This document shows positions 10,861-20,993 of a DNA stretch of 64,000 bases, in pieces. The notes beneath the pieces were generated by a model that did not search any database, was not told where the DNA came from, and saw only the letters and a list, made by a program, of their open reading frames with translations. The position numbers were made by a program, and so were the translations under genes. The DNA comes from Folioceros fuciformis. Taxonomy: Eukaryota > Anthocerotophyta > Anthocerotopsida > Anthocerotales. The first letter of the stretch is position 1. Every line of letters starts with the position of its first letter. The stretch spans positions 221,718-285,717 of the forward strand of contig JBNGIO010006379.1 in the NCBI GenBank assembly GCA_049999805.1. Reading direction: 5' to 3'.

Positions 10861-11787
10861 TAATAGTTAAAAGCTAGCCGTGACTGGCATTAAAACTGAA
10901 GTACATAATGCTTGCAGGCTAAGTGGGAGTATAAAGATATGTAGCGTCCTAAGCATTAGGAAAGGCTTGGTGCCGATCACGAAACGTCACTCAATTAAGC
11001 AGTTCCTTCTACAGCACCGCTGCACCATAAGAACAACACTCTGTACATTCATTCAGATTAGATCCAAAAATCCACACGCCCATGTGCAGGAATCAAAGGC
11101 GTATGTGAACTTTAACACTGGCAACATAAATTCAGTAACAATTGCGTGCCTCCTGCAAGCATGTGCAGGCGACCTTCAGAATGATCTGAGGTTGAAGAAG
11201 GGAACTGAAAAGCTGAAAAAAATGAAACATCAGCTCCCTTGCCGGCAGCAAGCAAAGGCTTGCTTGATTTCCTCAGTCCCGGATCCCAGCTTGTTCAGGC
11301 ACGGTCACCAAAATCAGGGCACCCATCGAAATTGCTTGCGAAAACGAGTCTGGATTCCGGAGTTCGGTCACAACGTGGTCACAAATCTGAGATTCAGAAG
11401 GTCTGTTTGAGAACCATACATTTAATCCTGTTACTGATGATAGGAGGCTCGGAATCACACCGGCCAGACGTGTGCCGCACGCAAACAGGGATCTGAAAAC
11501 AGAGCCCTGCGACAAGCGATTATAAGTGATCCCTACTCGAGATCGGCGGGTAGACGTTCTATTTTTCTTAAATGGTTTCCGGGGTACAATCTTAATTTGC
11601 AAAACCGACGCGTCACACATCACGTTCCCGCTCGAAAAATGCAAACTTGGTCCCATGACCTGCACAGACCGGTACGTTCCGAGCAGTTTGACGTGTGCAA
11701 GGCGGCTGGCCGCCAGCCTCAAGGGAGTTCCAAGTCGTGATTTCCAGAAGGTGCGGCCAAGCAGCTGATGAGTGAGGGCAGCGGCAG
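10861..11787. other. Intergenic, possible 3' end of the copia element then upstream of XS gene
   Basis: Just after the RNase H stop there is AAGTGGGAGTATAAAG at about 10920, which resembles a copia polypurine tract, but I could not find a matching LTR. The remaining 800 bp up to the XS-domain gene hold no supportable coding frame; the 176- and 186-codon frames here have no family features. Confidence 0.4.
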
Positions 11788-14115
11788 ATGCACCGTGGGC
11801 AGCTTGGTGGAGCTCTGGACATGGACGCTTCAAGGAGTACCGAGGCTGAGGAGAAGATGAGGGAACTGGAGGCTGCAGCTCTGAAGTCCCTTCACTCCAA
11901 GGAGCTCATGGTCTACAATCGTGACGGGACTTGTACCTGCCCCTTCCGTTCCAGCGAGAGGAAGACCCATCTGTACAAGCACCTCGAGTTCTGCTCCCAC
12001 GCCGAGAATCTCATGAAGGACAGGGAGACCGGAGACCAGCACAACGCGCTCCTTACCTCCCTGGAGCGGGAGCTGATGCGGCATTTGGAGGATGCTGCTC
12101 CCCGGATTTTCAAGCTCCTGCGGGATGAGCTGAGGCAGCGGGCGGAGATCATGGCCCCCAGGGTGTTGACGGTTGTGCAGCCTGCACCCAAGCGCGTGCG
12201 TCCCGAGCACCGGGTGGTGCATCCCTGGGCAGGGATTGTTCACAATGTCAACACCCTGGAGAGAAACATGCGGAGAATGCTCCCCGAAAACTTGAAGCTT
12301 AGGGACCAATTCGCGCATTTCCAGCCTCAGTGCGTTAAGACGTTCTGGGAGTACGAAGGGGTGCAGGGAGTGTCCGTCCTCGTGTTCGGGCAGGACATGA
12401 AGGCGTATGCGAATGGCAGGTCGTTTGAGGAGAGCTTCCAGGCCGTGCAACGGGGCCGGACTGACTGGGAGCGGTGTACGGCGGCCCGCCAGAAGATGAC
12501 GGATCTCTTCGGCTGGATGGCTCAGGAAGACGACTACTACGAGCCTGGGCAGGCGGGGCAGTTTCTCCGGGAGATGCATAAACTCACCACGATGCATGAC
12601 GTAGTGGAGGAGCAGACGAAGGACAGGCAGGGGCTGGTCAAGAAGAGTGAGGTGGCGGAGCTGGTGGACCCTCTGAAGAAGGGGCTGCCTAAGCCGTCCA
12701 GAGCGAAAACTGAGAAATTCAGCCTCGGTAACAAGGGGGTGCAGGCTTGGGAGAAGGCTAAGGTGACGACTCATTTTCAGAAACAGCTGCCGGAGGAGGA
12801 GACTCGACAAGGTGAGTGCATCTCGTCATGTTTGCGACTTGTCGTCTGATGGGTCGATGGCAGGGTGGGCAGTGACGACACGAGGTTGTTTTTTTGTTTT
12901 TGTGGCAGTGCGCTTCGAAACGATCAAGGCTGCGCCGCTGCGGGTCCCGGCCAATCGCGACCTCAAGGTGGTGTACCCGTGGGTGGGACTCATCTACAAT
13001 GCACCGACTCTTGACCCGGATGGCAGGCGGACCAGCCCCGGGCGCGGAGGGGTGAGGGAGCAGTTTGAGGAGTTCGATCCCCAGCAGGTTCAAGTGTTCT
13101 GGGCTGTTGACGGGCCAATGGGGGTCGCGGCTATCACCTTTAAGCCAGGTGCGAAGGGGTATGAGGATTGTCGACTGTTTAACAGAAGTTTTGTTCGGAA
13201 ACATCAGGGAAGGCAGAATTGGCTTGAGAACAAGGGGACGTATCGGCAGGGGAGGGACCTTTATGGCTGGATGGCCGGTGAAGAAGACTACAATGATGAA
13301 GGGAGAGTCGGGGAGTTTTTGCGGAAGAGTTATCATTCGATCACATTGAACCAGCTGGTGGACAAGGAAATGATGTCTGGCGACCTGTTGGAGAAGCAGC
13401 TGCTTGAAATCATCCAGGAACAAATTAGGCAGTTGCCGGAAAGGGCACACACGAACAAGAAAGCGGACCAGGGATTGCAACTGCAAGTACAAGGTTTGGG
13501 GCCTCTCAGCTGGCTTTTTGTCATCGTTTCCATGTTCCCTGCCTCCGTTGCCCACGGTGAAGTGATCTGTCACAGGGAACGAAACACTGAGAGCGGATTC
13601 TAAACGAGAGACGAGGAAACGGGCTCAGGAATTGGATGCACAATTGGCATCCCTGGTGGCGCGCTATTGGAAAATGAGCACCAATGACACCCAGAATGAA
13701 GGAGAAAGGAGGCAGCTCGAACTCAAAATACCAGAGGTACCGGTGAAGCTTGCCCTTTTTCTTGTCCTTCAAGCAATGAGGTGAATCTTTACATTTCTTT
13801 CTCTTAGTGCCGACGAGCCGAGGAGGGGAGAGGAACTGTTTCTCCACTAACGTCTCAGGCGTGGTTTGGACAGAATGAGATCCTGCTACAAATGGTCGCC
13901 CAGGAATGGACCCGAGTTCGAGACAGGGTCCGCAAAAAGCACCTAAGTCCGATAGAGAAGTTCGAGGTAACTTACATGACGTTATCACAAACTGCAGATT
14001 CTTGTGGCTTGCGTGCACAAGGTTTCTATAGTGACCTGTGAGGGAATGTTACCACGAGAAATTGCAGAACGAGCTGAAGAGGTACCTGGAGAAGGAAATT
14101 CATGATCAGCAATAG
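11788..14115 (+). CDS. Tandem XS-domain protein, SGS3/FDM-like
   Basis: Five exons: 11788-12811, 12909-13493, 13576-13736, 13808-13966, 14068-14115, giving 658 residues. XS proteins (SGS3, IDN2, FDM) bind double-stranded RNA with overhangs in plant RNA silencing and RNA-directed DNA methylation. Residues about 50-75 (TCTCPFRSSERKTHLYKHLE) resemble the zf-XS finger, though CPF replaces CPxC. Two XS-like domains follow, one starting HPWAGIVHN near residue 150 and one starting YPWVGLIYN near 360. Each has the pattern LRDQF or VREQF, then F.P..V..FW...G..GV, and ends FGWMAQEDDYYE or YGWMAGEEDYND. The C-terminus is charged and coiled-coil-like; no XH domain is seen. Known relatives have one XS domain. 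ATG at 11821 (GACATGG) is an alternative start. The last exon is short and could be replaced by the duplicated exon near 14952. Confidence 0.75.
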
Positions 14116-14415
14116 GACCGGATTCCTGCAAAGCAGCAAAAGATGGTGATGGAACGACGATAGTACGTACTGGACCCAGAGACGATAGGAACACAGAGAC
14201 GGAATGTTGCAGGCACGGAGCAAGCGACAGTTACTGGGAAAATCTATGAGATGGAGGAGAACGTTCAAGGAACCTGATTGATATCGTTTACCACTTGGCT
14301 GTGTCTCATCGACGTCCCCCGTGGTTGGTCCTCTCCATCGGGGGCGTCGAATGCCACACAGGCCATATCTGTTGACTTCAAATAAATTGTTTGTTTGTCG
14401 TTTGTCCCATCGACT

Positions 14416-14547
14416 GGAGGTGTCCTTGGATGTGAGTCCCGGTTTCTGCTTCTCGGGCGACGCCCCTGGTCGATGTGCGGTGGAGGTGTCCTTGGATGTG
14501 AGTCCCGGTTTCTGCTTCTCGGGCGACGCCCCTGGTCGATGTGCGGT
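14416..14547. repeat. Perfect 66-bp tandem duplication
   Basis: GGAGGTGTCCTTGGATGTGA through GATGTGCGGT occurs at 14416-14481 and again, as far as I can read without change, at 14482-14547. Identity implies a recent event. It lies downstream of the XS gene and is not in a supported exon. Confidence 0.9.
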
Positions 14548-14874
14548 GGTTAGATGCAACAGAGGCCCAGGACGAGGACCAGCTCCGTAACCCATTCCTG
14601 GGTGACCATGGATCAGCTCTTTGAATAAGGCCCGCACCCAGAATTTTGAATGTAGAACTGTAGCTGTGCAGAATGAATTCTGAACATCATGTAACCTTGT
14701 AGTGCTGAGCTGGGTAAGGAACCAGTTGAACAGGAATCCACGAGCTCTTAGGATGCTTGGGAGAGGAGTTCCAATGAACCTACAGACTAGGTTTTGGATG
14801 TCATTCTTGGATTTCAAGAACAACGTTCAAAGCTCAAAGCCCATTTCGTGTGGAAAAGTCATCTTTGAGATGAC

Positions 14875-15076
14875 GTTTCCACACAAAATGCAATCTCGTG
14901 GCTTGCGTGCACAAGGTTTGTGGCGTGACTTGAGAGGGAATGTTGCCTTGCAGCGAGAGTCGCAGAACGAACGGATGAACCTGGAGAACAAATTTCTGCG
15001 ACAAGAGCTGTATCTTGACAAGCTGGGGATGGCGGGAGAACCACTGTGCATACAGAAGTCGATAGAAATACCATAA
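14875..15076 (+). pseudogene. Duplicated last intron and exon of the XS gene
   Basis: TGGCTTGCGTGCACAAGGTT, followed by a GTGACTTGAGAGGGAATGTT-like stretch and TTGCAG, repeats the end of intron 4 and the last exon of the XS gene (14000-14115) about 890 bp downstream. After the TTGCAG acceptor at 14951 the frame reads RESQNERMNLENKFLRQELY and more to a stop at 15076, a plausible coiled-coil end longer than the one at 14115. It may be an alternative terminal exon or a dead duplicate. Confidence 0.5.
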
Positions 15077-15339
15077 CTGAAAGTTACAGGCACGGAAGCA
15101 ACAAACTGGCAAGATTGCAGGGTTGGAGTACAAACTGCGAGAACTTAACACACATGCGGTTGCGGGGGCCGTCGAGGTCGGCATCGACGGGGGTGCAGCT
15201 TGAACTTAGAGACAGCCTGAGGGGAGCAGGTTTATTCCAACATTAGTTTTGGAGAGAAATCCCATTTATAAACCGGAGAGTCCGAGAGGATAAGGATAAG
15301 GATCTCCACAGATCTGACGAGGGTTTAAACGTGAACGTT

Positions 15340-16728
15340 TCACACAGACCTGGCCCTAAACGTCAAGTAGCTATACAGAACGGTCAGCTCCCGCTGAAAG
15401 GTTCGTGATGCTTGAAGCTCCGGCAGGTAGTGCATCAACGAATTGTTCAGCTCCTTGTCGTGATAAAGTCCCAGCCTGATTATTTCCCGATCGTAAACTG
15501 TTGCCGCTTCCTGTGCTGTTGTCCATTGGAACCTCTGGATCTTTGGCATGGTGGTGAGTGGCATATTTCTGTTCGGAATGGCGTAGTATCGGCCTGCTAC
15601 GTCCAAATTGTCAACAAACACATGAGCTTCATACTTGATGTCGGGGCACCTTAGATCGGGTAGTTGATGTTTGGTCTTGCACCGTTTTCTGATGTACACA
15701 CCGTGTGGCAGCCTGCCCCTGTATAGATGACGAGGCACGAATCCGCGCCCGGGCTGCGCTTCCCTCCTGACGTAGTGAAGCACCTCCCGCCAATCCGTAA
15801 GAGCCACCCATTCCGGTTGCTGCAACCGCTCCAAGTACACCTGTAAATGCTCAGGCGCTGTAAAATTCAGGTTCACTCGAGATCTCGAATCCAACCTCAA
15901 CCCGCTTAGGTACAGCTTGAGCTGCACTAGGTCCCAGAACACCGCTGCTATTGTTGCACTATGAAAAGTTGCCAGAAAAATTTGCGAGGGATTCTTCCTG
16001 CGAGTCCGCACGTTCCGATTGTGAGACACCGACACCTGCACTTCGTACCTCTCATTCCCTTTATGCCATCGCACTCCGTAATAGTTCTCGCTTTCAGGTT
16101 CCTCTATGGCGCTCACGGTGTCCTGGCCATCCGCCTCTTTTTCGCCGTCAACTTCTGCCTGGTTAGCAACCTGTTCCTGCTCAGCAACCTCCTGCTGCTC
16201 ATCAACCGCTTCCCGGTGATCAACCTCTTTCTGGTGACCAACCTCTTCCTGGTGACCAACCCCTTCCTGCTTCCCACTACTCGAGCACTCATAACAAGTC
16301 CTCGCTCTCTTGCTTTTCCACGGTATCTTCTTGGACGCGACCTTGAAATGTTGCACTGCTCTTTGCAGATCCTCCATAGTTGGCGGCACTGGCGGAGCTC
16401 TTTCTCCCTTGACAGTCATGATTGCGTCCACGACGTCCTTCATCGTCAGGTAAATTGAGCTCAGAAAATCACCGAGTTTGAAGAGCCGCCATGGCAACTG
16501 TGGAGTGCCACTGGAGTTTGTGCTTGTGCTGCCCTCCTGTCTGTTAGCATGTGAGAATGTGTCAAGCAAATAATTATTTTGCATGAAGAACTCCATCCTT
16601 TCATCCACCCATCGCTTGGGGATCAAGTCATGAGCATCCGCTTCAGGTCTCTGAGCAAAGTCCTCTGGCCCACAATCCATCAGACTTAAGCCAGCATGTA
16701 GAGTACGGTCCCAAGTTTCACAATTCAA
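15340..16728 (-). CDS. Protein with two degenerate AP2/ERF-like domains
   Basis: One uninterrupted 462-residue frame. Residues about 150-205 are a Glu/Gln-rich stretch built on a seven-residue rhythm (EEVGHQK, EVDHREA, EQEQVAN). Next comes YYGVRWHKGNERYEVQVSV with FLATFHSATIAAVFWD and VNLNF, which follows the AP2 pattern of YRGVR, then LGTF.TAEEAA.AYD, then NF. A second, weaker block near the end reads YEAHVFV, WTTAQEAATVYDREIIRLGL and LNN. AP2 domains bind DNA through three strands and a helix; the arginine and tryptophan contacts are poorly kept here, so DNA binding is uncertain. It is convergent with the XS gene. No intron is needed. I do not recognise the full-length family. An alternative is a domesticated mobile-element protein. 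Confidence 0.6.
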   Translation of the reverse strand: MNCETWDRTLHAGLSLMDCGPEDFAQRPEADAHDLIPKRWVDERMEFFMQNNYLLDTFSHANRQEGSTSTNSSGTPQLPWRLFKLGDFLSSIYLTMKDVVDAIMTVKGERAPPVPPTMEDLQRAVQHFKVASKKIPWKSKRARTCYECSSSGKQEGVGHQEEVGHQKEVDHREAVDEQQEVAEQEQVANQAEVDGEKEADGQDTVSAIEEPESENYYGVRWHKGNERYEVQVSVSHNRNVRTRRKNPSQIFLATFHSATIAAVFWDLVQLKLYLSGLRLDSRSRVNLNFTAPEHLQVYLERLQQPEWVALTDWREVLHYVRREAQPGRGFVPRHLYRGRLPHGVYIRKRCKTKHQLPDLRCPDIKYEAHVFVDNLDVAGRYYAIPNRNMPLTTMPKIQRFQWTTAQEAATVYDREIIRLGLYHDKELNNSLMHYLPELQASRTFQRELTVLYSYLTFRARSV

Positions 16729-17790
16729 GTCTCGAGATGCTGCAGGAGCGGCCTCTTACTACTAGCTCGCGGCGCTGGATGCTCCTGACCCGTGGCGACA
16801 AGGATGTGGAGTCCTGCGCATGCCCGCCTGCTGCTCCCTGCCGTGACTGTGCCTCAGTTCGAAGTAACAAAGTTGAACAATGAACTCAGAACATTCCTAG
16901 CCCTTACGAACGTGGAGGAACTCACCTAACCGAATTGGTTTCCGCCAGCTTAATCCCCAATCGATCGGGAAGACAGACCTAAATGGTTTCTTGCCTAGGA
17001 AGGTTGCAAAATAGGCGGGACACCTTGTGCAGAGATAAAAGGCTATAGTAAGACGATAAGTTTGATATAAACAATGGCAGTCTATTGATAGTTATATAGC
17101 CTTTTGGCTCTCTGTATACCTCGATAAACATAAAACTTATCTCGATGGGGATGACGATATTATTATTTTTTTAAAGATTTTTCTTTTCATAACTTAATGA
17201 AATAAATCTGAAAGAAAATGACAAAGTACTTGGGGAGAAGTCTGCCCAAATCGATTTCCATATTTTCAAGACTACATCTTGTTATGGAATACCCAAAGTG
17301 ACACCTCCTATAGTATATGGTCCCGTATTTTACAGCCAATGGACATGACCATATTGGGATAAATAGTAGGCTTCAAATCATAGGGGTTGATTTTTTCTCC
17401 TAATATTACGGCTTGTCATCGACCATAGATGCAAGCATTATATAGTTTTTTAAGGTTAATTTTAGGAAAAGGCTTTTTTCAATATTAATTCAAATTAGTA
17501 ATTCTCCTCTTATTAAAATATATTAAAGGATATCATGCTGTGACTATCTTTAAAGAAGGCATGACGTATCAATGTTAAAGGAAAATAATTAGAAATTGTT
17601 AGAAGCACTTTAGGTTATAGCAAGAGAGATATAGCAAGAGAGAGCAAGTGATAATAAGTTAGATATAGACTTGAATCACTTAGTTTTGAGTCATGGAATG
17701 TCGAGAGTGATGAGCTATAGTAAGACAATCAAGTAGCACATAAAGATTTGTTAAATGGAGATGACACATAAATAGAAATGCTTCTTTATT
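16729..17790. other. AT-rich intergenic DNA, no gene seen
   Basis: Upstream of the AP2-like gene. GC-rich near 16730-16860, then AT-rich. No domain-bearing frame and no convincing promoter element. Confidence 0.5.
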
Positions 17791-17792
17791 AA

Positions 17793-18075
17793 CTGATGGA
17801 TTTGGGTCTTGGAACAACATGGTTCCACATGCTTGTGGTTCAACTAGTGGATTTGGGTCTTGGAACAACATGGTTCCACATGCTTGTAGTTCAACTAGTG
17901 GATTTAGGTCTTGGAACAACATGGTTCCACATGCTTGTGGTTCAACTAGTGGATTTGGGTCTTGGAACAACATGGTTCCACATGCTTGTGGTTCAACTAG
18001 TGGATTTGGGTCTTGGAACAACATGGTTCCACATGCTTGTGGTTCAACTAGTGGATTTGGGTCTTAGAACAACAT
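17793..18075. repeat. 51-bp satellite, about 5.5 copies, with a hairpin in each unit
   Basis: TTGGAACAACATGGTTCCAC recurs at 17809, 17860, 17911, 17962 and 18013, exactly 51 bp apart, with a decayed sixth start at 18064. Each unit holds TGGAAC-AACATG-GTTCCA, a perfect 6-bp inverted repeat with a 6-nt loop. Because 51 is divisible by three, long open frames appear on both strands; they are artefacts. Confidence 0.95.
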
Positions 18076-18965
18076 GAGTTTCTATTTAACCTTCACTTGA
18101 AGAAGGAAGTTGCATTGAAGAAGGAAGTTGCATACATTGAAAATTCTTCTGAAGAATATTATAAAAAAAAGGTCTCTTTTAAGTCGTGCTTAAGTAAAAG
18201 ATGCAATTGGGATCATACGCATATTTTTTTTAGCAATAACCAAATGATATGATACCTACAATCAAGAATTCTCAATAAATTGACAAAGAAGTTTTATATA
18301 GGTTAGGTCATCATTGAAACAAGTAGAAATAACCGTTTTCTTTTGCAAATTTAAAGTTTATTTTTGAATAAAATGATTTTATATTATAATTATTATATTT
18401 ATATATTAATTTTAAATAAAATATATCATAATCTATAAAGTATAGTTTATAATTCTCACATTCTAAATATTTTGTTTTTGAAAAATACATGAATTCTGTA
18501 ATTGTTACCCCTCCCTAAATGTGACATGATGGAAGTAGGGGTCTTAATAACATTTAAGGAGGGTGGACTGCAATTATGCACGTCTTGTCCTATCTGTATT
18601 CCGCATTCTGTAGCTGATAACTCCATTAAACAGAGGAGTTTATTCTTCGTATTTCCAATATGATAAACTCTGGCTTGCTGTCAGGCACTACTTGCTTCCG
18701 ATCACCACCTGACTCTAGAAACTATCTAGGACGCCTGATGTATGACTCACTAGTTTCTGAGCCCGGTTTTATTGCATAAGCTGTGAAGAAATGAGGGCAT
18801 CGTCTACCAGGAGAAAAGCCAGGAACTGTACAGAGCCGGTTACATCTATGCACTGCTGCAGTCGTGGTCAATCAAAAGAATTGTCTCGGACCTCCGCTGG
18901 AGCGGCACAAGCTTGATTTTGTGCCTTCCACCTGATCTATAATATACAAAGATGCACCACTGGCA
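18076..18965. other. AT-rich intergenic DNA downstream of RAB21
   Basis: Strongly AT-rich to about 18500, then mixed composition up to the RAB21 stop. It should contain the RAB21 3' UTR on the minus strand; no gene or structured RNA was seen. Confidence 0.5.
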
Positions 18966-20103
18966 TCATGAACAGCATTTCGATTGAGGGGTTGGTGTTG
19001 GTTTCTCGTCAATGATCACCATCCCTTTTCTTTGTGGATTCACAGCATTGGCCCTGTCCACTGTGCTTTTCCTACTCTCCAACAAACCTGCATATAGAGA
19101 CGAATCAGTCATCAGCATAGCCATTGCAATTGTCATTACCTTGACTGAGACTACAAGAACAAAACAATCAAAAAACGAATTACGTTGTGCAACGTCCTGA
19201 AAAGGCTCTGTCACCCCAGTGTTCAACTTCGCAGAGGTCACAAAGTGAGTGGCTCCAATTGATTTCGCGTAACTGTTGACAAGCACAAAAACAACAAGCA
19301 ACAAGTTGACATCAACAAGCTGAAATTATAAACGCGACTTGCATGACAAACGGAGAAACGTTGGAATGCAGGGCGAGCAAACCTCTCAGAATCCCGAAGA
19401 TCCACCTTTCTTTGTCTATCCATGTCACTCTTGTTGGCAACAATAGTCATGACGATGTTTTTGGGAGCCATTTTCCGTAACTCTTTCACCCAGCTCTTAA
19501 CTTTATCAAAACTGTCCTTGTCCAAGAGGTCATAGACCAACAACGCCGCTGCAATGCATTCCAGAACGTACCGAGAGTGAATTGACTGGATCGAAGCAGG
19601 TTGGAGGAGTGACAGGTCGACTCAAAATAGGCACTCACCGTCAGCATCTCTGTAATAGATGGGCCCGAGAGCATGGAATCGCTCCTGCCCAGCTGTATCC
19701 TGTAATGGCGGAATTCAGTTCACAATGAGCATCAACGGCAGGGCAGAGACCACAACAAAAGAATGAGACGGAGATGCCGAAAATTGTTCCCGACAAGCTT
19801 ACCCAGATTGCTAGTGTGACCGCCTGACCATCTACGCTGATACTCTTCGTCAGGTAAGAGGCCTGAATTGTGGCAGTTTGCTTCTCGGAGAAGACATTGT
19901 TCACATATCGCAACACCAAGGACGTTTTCCCGACCCGGCCTGTAGAGATCATGAATTTACACCCAGCTTTCAGAAACGAACACACCACCATGTCACAGCA
20001 ACCGATCCAGCTACAGAATCCTAGGGTTCATCGTGGATTGCAGGGAACGAAACTGACCGTCTCCAAGAAGAACCAGCTTGAAGGGGACCGGACTAGGCTT
20101 CAT
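18966..20103 (-). CDS. RAB21: RAB21-type small GTPase
   Basis: Six exons (transcript order): 20058-20103, 19803-19939, 19639-19699, 19383-19548, 19184-19272, 18966-19087, giving 206 residues, a normal Rab length. All nucleotide-binding motifs are present: GDGRVGKT (14-21), DTAGQE (62-67), NKSD (120-123) and TSAK. The end is KCCS, a geranylgeranylation signal that anchors Rabs to membranes. The stretches DKDSFDKVKSWVKELRKM and GATHFVTSAK.N.G match animal and bryophyte RAB21, an early-endosomal and integrin- or phagocytosis-linked Rab in animals, rather than plant RAB5/ARA7. RAB21 is reported from liverworts and lost in flowering plants. The start is 890 bp from the divergent MAA3 start. The subfamily call comes from memory of conserved strings, not a tree. 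Confidence 0.85.
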
Positions 20104-20993
20104 GCTGCGCTACAAAGTGCTCCCCCTTCTCGCTACTTCTGCCTTCAAATGCCACCCCGCGTGCCTGCCTAATGAGAGAGTGCATCCATGGCGTAGGCAA
20201 GCAACCCTGATTGCAAGCATAAAGCTTCTGTCTGCACTGAATCCCAGGTTCAGGGTCCAAATCAGCAGGCTCTACTGACCAGTCTGATTCATGCGCCTAC
20301 AACTGCCCCTTCTTCCGTCATGTTTCCGTGATTCCCTGCCACTTGTCGTAGAAAAGCAAGTCATCGCACTGAAAGAGACTGCCTCCGACACACTCTCCCT
20401 TCGCCTTTTAAATGAAAACTCCCAAAATTCGCTGTCCCTCCAAGCTTATATGTAGGTACATGTACTTACAGAAATAAGCCACCTGCTCAGCACAAATACA
20501 CATACTGTAGCGGGCATTCGCTGGTTCCCGTTGTCGTTCGCCTGAACTGCAAGTAACGTCCTGGTTCACATGACAGCTGCTAATGAAGCAGCAAAGACTG
20601 CCATCAATTGAACCTTTGCGGAATATACATGAATAATGTCCATGCTTCCAGCATATTTTTTGGCCATCTGCAAATCAAGCTGTTCCCGATCACCCAGTGT
20701 TGTTCGTCCTGACTTCCGAGAACAATCGGAGGCGGTCAGCTCCAGTAAGTTTCTAGGGTTCTGCATTTGGGTACGCGGTATGGCAAAATCCGACTTGGGT
20801 TGCTGCCGTCGTTGGTTGGAATCTGGAAATCGAGTTTGCTTCAGGTTGAAGTTCTGGGATGTACACAATCTAACAGGGATGAGCCAGCCCGATCTTTAGA
20901 AACGCTTCAGAAGATTGGGTCTGTACTTTGGGAATGCTGGGACGCCTATGATTAGACTGTCCCAGCTGTCTAACTACAGTCATGGTTGCACTT
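20104..20993. promoter_or_regulatory. Divergent intergenic region between RAB21 and MAA3
   Basis: 890 bp between the two opposing start codons must hold both promoters and 5' UTRs. No TATA box could be chosen with confidence. The small frames here lack domains. ATGs at 20767 and 20915 precede the MAA3 start and might be upstream ORFs. Confidence 0.45.

Noticed and set aside
10920-10950. Copia 3' LTR start after a polypurine-like AAGTGGGAG
   Set aside because: No second LTR copy or TG..CA boundaries could be found, so I did not call an LTR.
11273-11833. 186-codon minus-strand frame
   Set aside because: No domain, overlaps the XS gene start, and no splice or start context.
11830-12810. 326-codon minus-strand frame
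   Set aside because: It is the exact antisense of the XS gene's first exon; leucine/histidine-rich composition is typical of a shadow frame in GC-rich coding DNA.
17793-18075. CRISPR-like array
   Set aside because: Repeats are directly contiguous with no unique spacers and this is eukaryotic nuclear DNA.
17680-18077. Long frames on both strands in the 51-bp satellite
   Set aside because: Unit length divisible by three keeps frames open; internal hairpins and no conserved start.
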